A DNA stretch of 8,020 nt from CAYXZO01 sp964469505 (GTDB taxonomy: Bacteria > Fidelibacterota > UBA8477 > JABMPR01): assembly GCA_964469505.1 (NCBI GenBank), contig CAYXZO010000082.1, forward strand, positions 1 through 8,020, written 5' to 3'. How positions within the stretch are numbered: position 1 is the stretch's first letter; each line of letters opens with the position of its first letter. Of the stretch, positions 1-5,979 are shown piece after piece. The translations under genes were made by a program, and so were the position numbers. The notes under the pieces are model-generated. The model did no database searches and was not told the origin of the DNA. It saw only the letters and a program-made list of their open reading frames with translations.

Positions 1-95
1 CAATATTGTACTATCGGTAGTTATTTATTGGTTTATGATTCGTTTAATTATTATATATCAAATGAGAGCTGTAGGTGTTTAATAATTATCGCTAA

Positions 96-854
96 CTAAT
101 CAATGAAGTTACTAATAAAGAACTTTTTTATGCCATTCGTAATTATTTCGCTGAAAGAGCTAAACGACATCGTGCAAGAGTACATAACAAATTTTTTGTT
201 TTTTAATGGGTATTCAGCATAGACAAGCCCCCCTCTCTCCTTCGGTAACCCAAAAACTGGATACAATTCATGTACCTGGGCATTTCTAATATCTTTTAGA
301 TGAGAGCATAAGTCCAGAATATATGGGCAGATACTATTCACACCTTTTTTCTCCTGAAGCCACGTAAAACAAATGCAGGAACTTACAGCACAATCATAAT
401 ATGATGATGTTCCTAAATTCTGAGTAGCTAGAAATTCTTTATCCTTTATTACATCTTTGTGTAGAACATGGTGACATTTATCAGCTGCTTCTCCCAAAAT
501 GAATGGTTTGCTAAATCTGAAAGATTTTAGCAAGGATATTTTTTCCTCATTAGTTGCATGCTTACTGATGAATTCAAATAGCTTGTACTTAAATGAACTA
601 TTATCATTATTTGTTATGCTCGTTATTGCATCAATTGTAAAAAGTTCCAATAACAACGGGAGTCCTAACAATTCTAGTGTAATTTTTTCAAGGTAAAAAT
701 GCCTTGCCTCCAAAGTAGAAAGCACTTTGTATCTATAATAATTGTCTTTCATATTTGATGTTATTTTTTTTGCAATACTTCGATTAATAGAATATTTGCT
801 TTCAAAGATATCTATTAATCTTTTATTTTGTTCATCAAAAAAAGCTTTACTCAT
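96..854 (-). CDS. Uncharacterised 252-aa protein with a HEPN-like RNxxxH motif
   Basis: I do not recognise the family. The protein looks soluble and mostly helical, with no signal peptide. A leucine-rich stretch near 56-75 (LEKITLELLGLPLLLELFTI) fits a buried helix better than a membrane span. In the C-terminal half, DLCSHLKDIRNAQVHE (181-196) contains R190-N-A-Q-V-H195. This is the Rx4H pattern, with a polar residue after Arg, used by HEPN ribonucleases; it follows a helix, as expected in that fold. There are also clustered Cys/His residues (127-132, 155-162, 176-185), with no clear zinc-finger spacing. The coding region is strikingly AT-rich beside hsdR and hsdM, which suggests separate acquisition. 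It lies immediately downstream of hsdS on the same strand, the position of cargo defence genes in R-M islands. A ribonuclease or abortive-infection role is inference from one short motif and context. Confidence 0.85.
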   Translation of the reverse strand: MSKAFFDEQNKRLIDIFESKYSINRSIAKKITSNMKDNYYRYKVLSTLEARHFYLEKITLELLGLPLLLELFTIDAITSITNNDNSSFKYKLFEFISKHATNEEKISLLKSFRFSKPFILGEAADKCHHVLHKDVIKDKEFLATQNLGTSSYYDCAVSSCICFTWLQEKKGVNSICPYILDLCSHLKDIRNAQVHELYPVFGLPKERGGLVYAEYPLKNKKFVMYSCTMSFSSFSEIITNGIKKFFISNFID

Positions 855-993
855 CTAAATACTCCTCATTATTGCAATTATTCATTAATGTGTCTAATAA
901 TCGCGGATAATACAAAATTAGCTATCAGTGAACATTCTTTCTTTACCCTCATTCAATCATGTATCCTACTGTGGCAAAAATTTAATTCCTCTC
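855..993. other. AT-rich gap between hsdS and the terminal gene
   Basis: Besides the ribosome binding site, this gap holds no convincing terminator, tRNA or long repeat. A TAGACA-N17-AATAAT promoter-like pair is present on the minus strand, but its predicted start would fall within the ribosome binding site. Whether the terminal gene is read from the hsd operon or from its own promoter is open. Confidence 0.5.
862..867 (-). promoter_or_regulatory. Ribosome binding site of the terminal gene
   Basis: GAGGAG on the minus strand lies 7 nt before the ATG at 852-854. It is a strong site and fixes this start. The gene is 139 bp from hsdS, so it has independent translation initiation and perhaps its own transcription. 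Confidence 0.7.
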
Positions 994-2187
994 TTAAGAG
1001 TCAATTACCCTGACCTGCTTCTCCATCTCCTCCAGCAACTCCTTCATATGCGCCTCGCGCCATTTGGCAGTGAGGTTGCCAGTGAAGGCGTGGTAGAGAA
1101 TTCTTTTAAATAGACTTTCAACTATCCTTTGCCTATTTCGTTGCTTTAAGTGCAACTCATTGATTTGTCTTGCGTAATATCCAAACTGCGCTTGAAGGCT
1201 TACCGGCGGTAAAGGGATACTCAATTTACGTACATTCTCATGATTTAAACCCTGTCTTGTGGCGCCAGTTTGAGCACCTTTAATTAGGATCTGACCGAAT
1301 GGAGTAGAGAGGAAGAATGATACATATTCTGGACAAGCTTTTTCATTTAATCTTATTATGCAAACGTGCTGATTAACATTAGCCTCATGGTTAGGAATAT
1401 TATACCACGCAACACGTCCAATTGAAGCTCCTGTTATATTTAATAAAACATCACCAAATTTGACTTTTGTTCGATGCATAGTCTCATGAATTTCGTTAGG
1501 AATGCACGCTATATTAGATAAATCGATTTGATTCATTAATATGTTTTGGCTACGCAAAAAATAAGGACCTTCTCTCACATAATTTTTGGCACCACCTTTT
1601 GGCGTTAGTCCACTTGTAACTAATTTAGAAATATTAGAAATAGTAACTACATTCCACCCCTTCGGATTCGTCGCCGGATCACCAAACATTTTATAAAACA
1701 GCGCGGGGAGAATACGGGCGGCCTTCTTATCCGCCTCAGCGCGCTTTTTGCGCAGGGCGTCCGCCTGGTCGAGGATCTCCACAATGCGGCGCTGCTCGGA
1801 GAGGGGAGGGAGGGGAATTTCTACCCTTGATAAATTTTTACGAGTTATTTGTGGTTGTGCGGCACCTGTTATTACATCTTTTAATCCTCGCGCTTGTAGA
1901 GCATAATATAGAAACCTGAATTCGATTATTTCAGTCTTCAGATTGTCCAAAGCCATTGCATTTCCTGTAACATAGCATTTGGGCGGAGATATATTAACAG
2001 TTCCACATGTAGCGCCACGACATGTAATAAGTATCGTTGGTTGTTCGTGATTATAAGAGCTATAGAAACCTATTTGTCCATTAGCGCCATAAACAGGATA
2101 ACCATCTTTTGTTAATTGCTTTGATGAAATAGTTGGCCATTGCTTCGGGTCGCACAAATCAGTTAGATTTACTAATGGCCACTTCAT
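994..2187 (-). CDS. hsdS: Type I R-M specificity subunit S
   Basis: DNA-recognition subunit that gives the HsdM and HsdR complex its bipartite target site. The 397-aa protein has the standard two-part plan. Target-recognition domain 1 (about 1-120) ends in TGAAQPQITRKNL. A central conserved helix starts IPLPPLSEQRRIVEILDQAD (124-143) and runs through YKMFGDP (about 171). Target-recognition domain 2 (about 175-315) ends in TGATRQGLNHENV. A distal conserved helix starts at IPLPPVSLQAQF (324-335) and ends AFTGNLTAKWR (367-377). The two TGA(A/T)-to-IPLPP segments are the internal repeat typical of full-length HsdS. The ATG overlaps the stop of the nuclease gene (ATGA), so translation is probably coupled. 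The recognition domains are AT-rich against GC-rich conserved helices, as expected when recognition domains are exchanged. The recognition sequence cannot be read from the protein. Confidence 0.96.
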   Translation of the reverse strand: MKWPLVNLTDLCDPKQWPTISSKQLTKDGYPVYGANGQIGFYSSYNHEQPTILITCRGATCGTVNISPPKCYVTGNAMALDNLKTEIIEFRFLYYALQARGLKDVITGAAQPQITRKNLSRVEIPLPPLSEQRRIVEILDQADALRKKRAEADKKAARILPALFYKMFGDPATNPKGWNVVTISNISKLVTSGLTPKGGAKNYVREGPYFLRSQNILMNQIDLSNIACIPNEIHETMHRTKVKFGDVLLNITGASIGRVAWYNIPNHEANVNQHVCIIRLNEKACPEYVSFFLSTPFGQILIKGAQTGATRQGLNHENVRKLSIPLPPVSLQAQFGYYARQINELHLKQRNRQRIVESLFKRILYHAFTGNLTAKWREAHMKELLEEMEKQVRVIDS

Positions 2188-3323
2188 TCGGCTGTCTCTC
2201 TGCTTTTCAGACGGCTCATTGCCTCCAGCATCCTCTTCGTCTTGTTCAACTCCTCAACCAGCCGTTTCTCATCGGGAAGCGCCAATTTGTATTCGGCAGC
2301 CAGTACTTTGTTAGGCAGTCCTTCGAGGGCGTATTTGACCACGGTCCCGTCTTTATACGAACATAAGATTAGTCCCACAGGTGGGTTCTCGTCAGGGTGC
2401 GTCCAGTTTGCTCGCGCATAATTAAGGTAAAGGTGCATTTGCCCGGCGTCAGCATGTGTGAATTTTCCGACCTTGAGATCAATCAAGACCAGGCATCGCA
2501 GGCTGCGATGAAAAAAGACAAGGTCAACGCGGTACCATTCATTTCCGATCCGAAGGCGTTTCTGCCGGGCGATAAACGCGAAATCCTCACCCAGTTCGAG
2601 CAGAAATGTTTCAAGGTGGCGAATAAGCGCTTCCTCCAGCTCACTTTCGGAATACTCGTCTTTAAGTCCCAGGAATTCCAACACATAAGGGTCTTTGATT
2701 TCTTCTTCCGGGGTAAGGATATCTTCCGGTTTAGCAACCCTACCTTTTTTTAGCATGGCGGCCTTGTTGCGAGAAAGGAGTGTGCGTTCATAAAATTGTG
2801 AGGATATCTGGCGGTCCAATTGCCGGACCGACCAGCCTCCCCGGAGAGCTTCAAATTCATAAAAGGTACGAGCTTCTTTGTCTTTCACAGACATTAAGCG
2901 GACATAAGCAGACCAAGGTAAAGGGAAAACAGAAGACAGGGCTTTGAAGTCAAATTCCGCAGACGCTGTCTGCGGAATTTGTGTACTATTTGCCGCCCCT
3001 TCCGTTCCCGATAATAATTTCGCAGACGCTGTCTGCGGAATTGGCCATTCCAAATAGAATTGACGCATCTGCTGTAAGTTCCTTTCCGAGAATCCACGGC
3101 CAAATTGTTTAGTAAGATCAGCAGATAACCGTTTCAATAGTACGGTTCCATACTCTGCCCGCACCTTACCATGCTGTTCAAATTCCACGATCCTACGACC
3201 AATAAGCCAATAGGTTGCGGTTAGGACGGCATTTGTCGACCTGGCAACCTGATGTCGAGCTTTGTTCATGAGATTGGCTATATCTCCAATGAGTTGATTA
3301 TAGCCAGATGGATTATTTGTCAT
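2184..3323 (-). CDS. DUF1016 / YhcG-family PD-(D/E)XK nuclease
   Basis: A 379-aa protein with the full DUF1016 layout. The N-terminal domain (about 8-180) has ATYWLIGRRIVEFE (36-49) and GFSERNLQQMRQFY (77-90); the linker IKDPYVLEFLGL (209-220) leads into a nuclease domain (about 225-350). Likely catalytic residues are E229 or E230, D267 (RVDLVFFH), D282 and K284 (LIDLKVGKF) and Q295 (AGQMHLYLNY); the DLK form replaces the commoner ELK. A predicted coiled coil ends it. The family is a predicted DNA nuclease often found with Type I R-M genes; its exact substrate is not known to me. An insertion at 95-122 has two IPQTASA units made by in-frame palindromes. The ATG at 3321-3323 follows an AAGG site, and its stop overlaps hsdS by ATGA. 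It is a paralogue of the truncated gene upstream. Confidence 0.9.
   Translation of the reverse strand: MTNNPSGYNQLIGDIANLMNKARHQVARSTNAVLTATYWLIGRRIVEFEQHGKVRAEYGTVLLKRLSADLTKQFGRGFSERNLQQMRQFYLEWPIPQTASAKLLSGTEGAANSTQIPQTASAEFDFKALSSVFPLPWSAYVRLMSVKDKEARTFYEFEALRGGWSVRQLDRQISSQFYERTLLSRNKAAMLKKGRVAKPEDILTPEEEIKDPYVLEFLGLKDEYSESELEEALIRHLETFLLELGEDFAFIARQKRLRIGNEWYRVDLVFFHRSLRCLVLIDLKVGKFTHADAGQMHLYLNYARANWTHPDENPPVGLILCSYKDGTVVKYALEGLPNKVLAAEYKLALPDEKRLVEELNKTKRMLEAMSRLKSRETAE
2951..2981. repeat. Perfect 31-bp palindrome (14-bp arms, 3-nt loop), copy 1
   Basis: caaattccgcagac and gtctgcggaatttg are exact inverted complements around gct. The element lies inside the DUF1016 nuclease gene and encodes QIPQTASAEF on the minus strand. 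It would form a strong hairpin in the mRNA. A 27-bp core recurs 63 bp away at 3016-3042. Confidence 0.9.
3016..3042. repeat. 27-bp near-perfect palindrome (12-bp arms, one mismatch), copy 2
   Basis: This copy differs from the core of copy 1 at one base (t for c at 3020). The centre-to-centre distance is 63 bp, exactly 21 codons, so both copies are read in the same frame; this one encodes IPQTASAK. The two copies bracket a Gly/Ser/Ala-rich spacer in the protein. Confidence 0.88.
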
Positions 3324-3416
3324 ATGTCCACACCTTGGAAAACAGATTTAAATCTCGATAGAAAGCTTTTCCTCTATTGGTATGTCTGCATAGCGCAAAA
3401 TCTCTCGTTTTTTTGC

Positions 3417-4052
3417 TTATCGTCCATGAGAATCAAAAAGGTAGGGGTCTTTAAAAACTTGGGCGGCCATATCCGAGTCAGCCGGCGGCAAGGCCGCCTT
3501 GAAATTAGTAACAGCCTTTCCTTGGCGTTGATGCAGCCGATTTTCAATTTGCGAGACCAGGATGTTGCGTGACCACCCATTTTCGATAATCCTGGCGGCA
3601 TACCATAACCGCTCTTCCGGTGTCTTCAATTTTTCCAGTAAAGTCAGATTGTGATACCAGGTGATTTGTGCAAGCACCTTTTGCACAATTTTTCTGTCCG
3701 GCCAAGCCTTGGCAAAGGCCCGCATGTATTTCAAATTTCTTGGAGAAAGCCCCTTCATGTCAGGAAAAGCCTGGCGCAAATCCCACGATAGCCGGTCGAT
3801 TACTTTAGTGCCCCACCCTTCCTTCTCTTGTCGGTGAAGAATAGCCTGGCCGATATCCCAGTAAAGAAGCACCATAGCTGCATTTGCCGCCAGGGTAACG
3901 CGCAAGCGTTCCTGAGATATGCGTTCTTTAAGCTCTTTTAAGAGAGTACCATAATCCGAGGGCATCTCGGATAGAGGTGGTAAGGTAGGGAAACTGGCCC
4001 CAGGACGTGAGCGTCCGAATTTACCAGGTTGATCAGTTTTTGTTCGGGTCAA
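3417..4052 (-). CDS. Truncated DUF1016 (YhcG-type) protein: N-terminal domain only
   Basis: This 211-aa product matches the N-terminal domain of DUF1016/YhcG proteins: VLLYWDIGQAI (61-71), GLSPRNLKYMRAF (101-113) and ARIIENGWSRNILVSQIE (153-170). It reaches the linker FKDPYLFDS (200-208), where family members normally run into a PD-(D/E)XK nuclease domain of about 150 residues. Here translation stops after SHGR, and only 93 bp remain before the next gene, so the nuclease domain is gone. Codons just past the stop read AKKREIL, similar to what follows the linker in intact relatives, suggesting a decayed junction; a frameshift in the T-run near 3437 is another possible contribution. It starts at TTG. 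The next gene is an intact paralogue. The N-domain fragment may still fold and bind partners, or it may be a pseudogene. Confidence 0.75.
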   Translation of the reverse strand: MTRTKTDQPGKFGRSRPGASFPTLPPLSEMPSDYGTLLKELKERISQERLRVTLAANAAMVLLYWDIGQAILHRQEKEGWGTKVIDRLSWDLRQAFPDMKGLSPRNLKYMRAFAKAWPDRKIVQKVLAQITWYHNLTLLEKLKTPEERLWYAARIIENGWSRNILVSQIENRLHQRQGKAVTNFKAALPPADSDMAAQVFKDPYLFDSHGR

Positions 4053-4056
4053 TTCC

Positions 4057-4064
4057 TCACCTTT
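4057..4064 (-). promoter_or_regulatory. Ribosome binding site selecting a TTG start
   Basis: AAAGGTGA on the minus strand, a good match to the 16S 3' end, lies 4 nt before a TTG (4050-4052); its AAAGG core is 7 nt away. An in-frame TAG stands just upstream, and the next in-frame ATG (codon 30) has no comparable site. This favours the TTG start for the truncated DUF1016 gene. Confidence 0.5.
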
Positions 4065-4104
4065 TTCCTATTATTTAGTTTTTCTCTCACACAGATATCG
4101 TTGG

Positions 4105-5835
4105 TTACTCGTCTTCTATTTCCTTCAACAACTTCTCCAACTCCTCTGTGATCTCCCGCTCCAGTTGCAGCACCTCCCGGATCAGCTCCGCGGGATCTTC
4201 CTCCGGCGCCGGTTCCATGACCTGCGGTTTGTAACGACCCGCCGCCAGGTTGTAATCATTCTCCGCGATGGTTTTTAGTGACGCCCACCAGCAGCGAGGT
4301 TCTTCCGTACCCGGTTCCAACAGCGTGTTGGCCTTGATCCCCGGCGGTTTCTTGAAGCGGGATTTCTTGTACTCCTTCCACTGGCGCAGCAGATCGGGGA
4401 TGTCATTGCGCTCCGGTGTTTCCGGACGGCCGCCGCCCTGAATCTTGTCCGGGTCGTAACCGTCGGCCCGCACTTCATAGAACCACACCTTCCGTTCATC
4501 ATCGTTGAACAGATTCGCCTGAGCCCGAGCCGTGGGCCGCCGGAAAACCAGCACCCCTGTTTTCACTCCGGCGTAGGGTTTGAAAACTCCCGCCGGCAGG
4601 GAAATCACCGCCAGCAGTTCGAATTCCTCCACCAACCTGCGTCGCAGGGCCACATGGGCCCGGGTGGAACCGAACAGTAAGCCTTCCGGTACCACCACTG
4701 CGCAGCGACCCCCCGGCGCCAGGGCCTCCATCATCACCGCCAGGAACAGCAGTTCGCTTTTCTTGGAATTGGTGGGCAAGTCCTTGCGGATGGATTCTTT
4801 CGGCAAAACGCCCGCGAAGGGGGGATTGGATAGAATCACTTTGTATTTCCTGGTGAGATCGTCTTCCGTCAAACCGCCCATCTCCGAGAGGGTATTGGCT
4901 CGTTTGACGTGCGCCCGGCGGATGCCGTGGAGCACCAGGTTCATCATGGCGATGCGCATCATGGAGCGGGATACGTCGATGCCGTAAATGGATTGTTCCA
5001 GAATGCCCCAGTCGGGGATTTTCTCACCGGGGCCCTTGCGGTAGGTCTGGAGGGTGGGTAATTCTTTCTTCAACTGACGGGTGATTTTGCGCCGCCGCTC
5101 GAATTCGATTTCCTCTAAATCTTCGTCATCACCCAACAGACCAGCTTGTCGGGCGCGGTTTTCCAACCATTCCAGGCCGTAGATAGGTTCCTCTACCGGT
5201 TGGGTGGAATATTTGGCCAGAATGTACTCCACCGCGTCGATGAGAAAGCCGCCGGTGCCGCAGGCGGGGTCGTAGATCGTGTCCCCCAGGTCCGGATCCA
5301 CCAGGCTTACCATCATGGTGCGGATTTGCCGGGGCGTACGGAACTGACCATTAAGTGCCGATTGGCCCAGGTGGGTCAATAAATATTCAAAAATGTCGCC
5401 TTTAACGTCTGTACCCAGCTTGTTGAACTGGATGCCATCAATCTCATCCACTACCTGTTTCAGGACGTTGGGATCGGTGATTTCCAGCACCGCGTCCCGG
5501 AAATACTCGGCGATCTGTGGCTCCGCTTCCACCAGGGAAGCCATGTAAGGAAAAACCTCGTCCCTTACGAAATCCCGTAACTCCGTGCCGCTCTTGAACC
5601 GCCACTCGGACCAACGGTACCGTTCCGCTTCTCCAGGAAATAGGAACTCGCCGTTGCCGTTGGCCGGTTTTCCCAGCAGCCGCGCTTTCAGTTCCCGCTG
5701 GGCTTCTTCCTCATCTAGCAGTTTCAGGTAGATCAGATATGAGATCTGTTCGATATAAGTCACCGGATTGGTGACGCCCCCGGCCCAGAGAATGTCGGTG
5801 ATGCGGCGCAGTTTACGACGTAGTTCCTGGTTCAT
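4105..5835 (-). CDS. hsdM: Type I DNA methyltransferase subunit M (N6-adenine)
   Basis: S-adenosylmethionine-dependent N6-adenine methyltransferase; two copies with one HsdS make the modification enzyme, and HsdR joins for restriction. The 576-aa protein starts with a helical HsdM N-terminal domain (about 1-130). The conserved QFRTPRQIR segment (164-172) and SAM-binding motif I DPACGTGGF (189-197) follow, then the catalytic NPPF (337-340), the hallmark of gamma-type adenine methylases. A conserved DYNLAAGRYK lies near the C-terminus (527-536). The last 30 or so residues are Glu/Leu-rich and likely helical or coiled-coil, where HsdM usually contacts HsdS. The length is normal and no key residue is missing. 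The start at 5835 has a GGGAG site. The stop is 52 bp before the TTG of the next gene, so it is clearly in the same operon. Confidence 0.97.
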   Translation of the reverse strand: MNQELRRKLRRITDILWAGGVTNPVTYIEQISYLIYLKLLDEEEAQRELKARLLGKPANGNGEFLFPGEAERYRWSEWRFKSGTELRDFVRDEVFPYMASLVEAEPQIAEYFRDAVLEITDPNVLKQVVDEIDGIQFNKLGTDVKGDIFEYLLTHLGQSALNGQFRTPRQIRTMMVSLVDPDLGDTIYDPACGTGGFLIDAVEYILAKYSTQPVEEPIYGLEWLENRARQAGLLGDDEDLEEIEFERRRKITRQLKKELPTLQTYRKGPGEKIPDWGILEQSIYGIDVSRSMMRIAMMNLVLHGIRRAHVKRANTLSEMGGLTEDDLTRKYKVILSNPPFAGVLPKESIRKDLPTNSKKSELLFLAVMMEALAPGGRCAVVVPEGLLFGSTRAHVALRRRLVEEFELLAVISLPAGVFKPYAGVKTGVLVFRRPTARAQANLFNDDERKVWFYEVRADGYDPDKIQGGGRPETPERNDIPDLLRQWKEYKKSRFKKPPGIKANTLLEPGTEEPRCWWASLKTIAENDYNLAAGRYKPQVMEPAPEEDPAELIREVLQLEREITEELEKLLKEIEDE

Positions 5836-5837
5836 GT

Positions 5838-5966
5838 CTACTCCCGTTTATGCAAGCTGACTTTGCGGACCAATTGAATTACAAACTCAAATTGATGTTC
5901 CGTGATTACTTCCCGCGAAATAGCACCATAAGCAGCGCTCTCTGGCGCAACCGTTCTCGCGTTCAT
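5838..5966 (-). CDS. Candidate 42-aa small protein between hsdR and hsdM
   Basis: I do not recognise this product. The ATG (5964-5966) overlaps the hsdR TGA as ATGA, and the frame stays open for 42 codons (MNARTVAPESAAYGA... to ...SLHKRE). It ends in TAG at 5838-5840, two bases before the hsdM ATG, so the ORF fills the whole hsdR-hsdM gap. No clear Shine-Dalgarno precedes it, so translation would depend on coupling to hsdR termination. The hsdM ribosome binding site lies in its last codons. The peptide has no signal sequence or membrane segment; the C-terminal half is charged and amphipathic. HsdR already ends in its usual C-terminal tail, so this does not look like a frameshifted HsdR remnant. 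An open frame this short can arise by chance; the exact fit between neighbours is the main support. Confidence 0.4.
   Translation of the reverse strand: MNARTVAPESAAYGAISREVITEHQFEFVIQLVRKVSLHKRE
5841..5845 (-). promoter_or_regulatory. hsdM ribosome binding site
   Basis: GGGAG on the minus strand lies 5 nt before the hsdM ATG and supports 5835 as the start. It sits across the final codons and stop of the preceding small ORF, so ribosomes finishing that ORF would terminate on top of the hsdM start. Confidence 0.7.
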
Positions 5967-5979
5967 GAAGCGAAAACGG
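5951..5979 (-). promoter_or_regulatory. mRNA hairpin over the hsdR stop / small-ORF start
   Basis: In the minus-sense transcript, CCGUUUUCGC pairs with GCGAGAACGG to give a 10-bp stem with one U-G wobble. The 9-nt loop is UUCAUGAAC, so the AUGA stop/start junction is the loop itself. No U-run follows, so it is not an intrinsic terminator. It could tune translational coupling or mRNA stability between hsdR and the downstream genes. The structure is seen in sequence; any function is inferred. Confidence 0.45.

Noticed and set aside
868..896. Promoter-like TAGACA-N17-AATAAT on the minus strand before the terminal gene
   Set aside because: Both hexamers match 5 of 6, but the predicted transcription start would fall within the GAGGAG ribosome binding site and remove it. 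In AT-rich DNA such matches are common.
878..952. 24-codon minus-strand ORF (MRVKKECSL...) between hsdS and the terminal gene
   Set aside because: Very short, with no clear ribosome binding site and no overlap with its neighbours. Chance is the simpler explanation.
2951..3042. CRISPR-like repeat-spacer pattern
   Set aside because: There are only two units, they are palindromic and inside a coding frame, and the 63-bp period is exactly codon-phased. No array or leader is present.
3666..3693. TTGTGCAA / TTGCACAA inverted repeat followed by five T on the plus strand, resembling an intrinsic terminator
   Set aside because: It lies inside the truncated DUF1016 coding region, the stem is only 8 bp and AT-rich, and there is no plus-strand gene to terminate.
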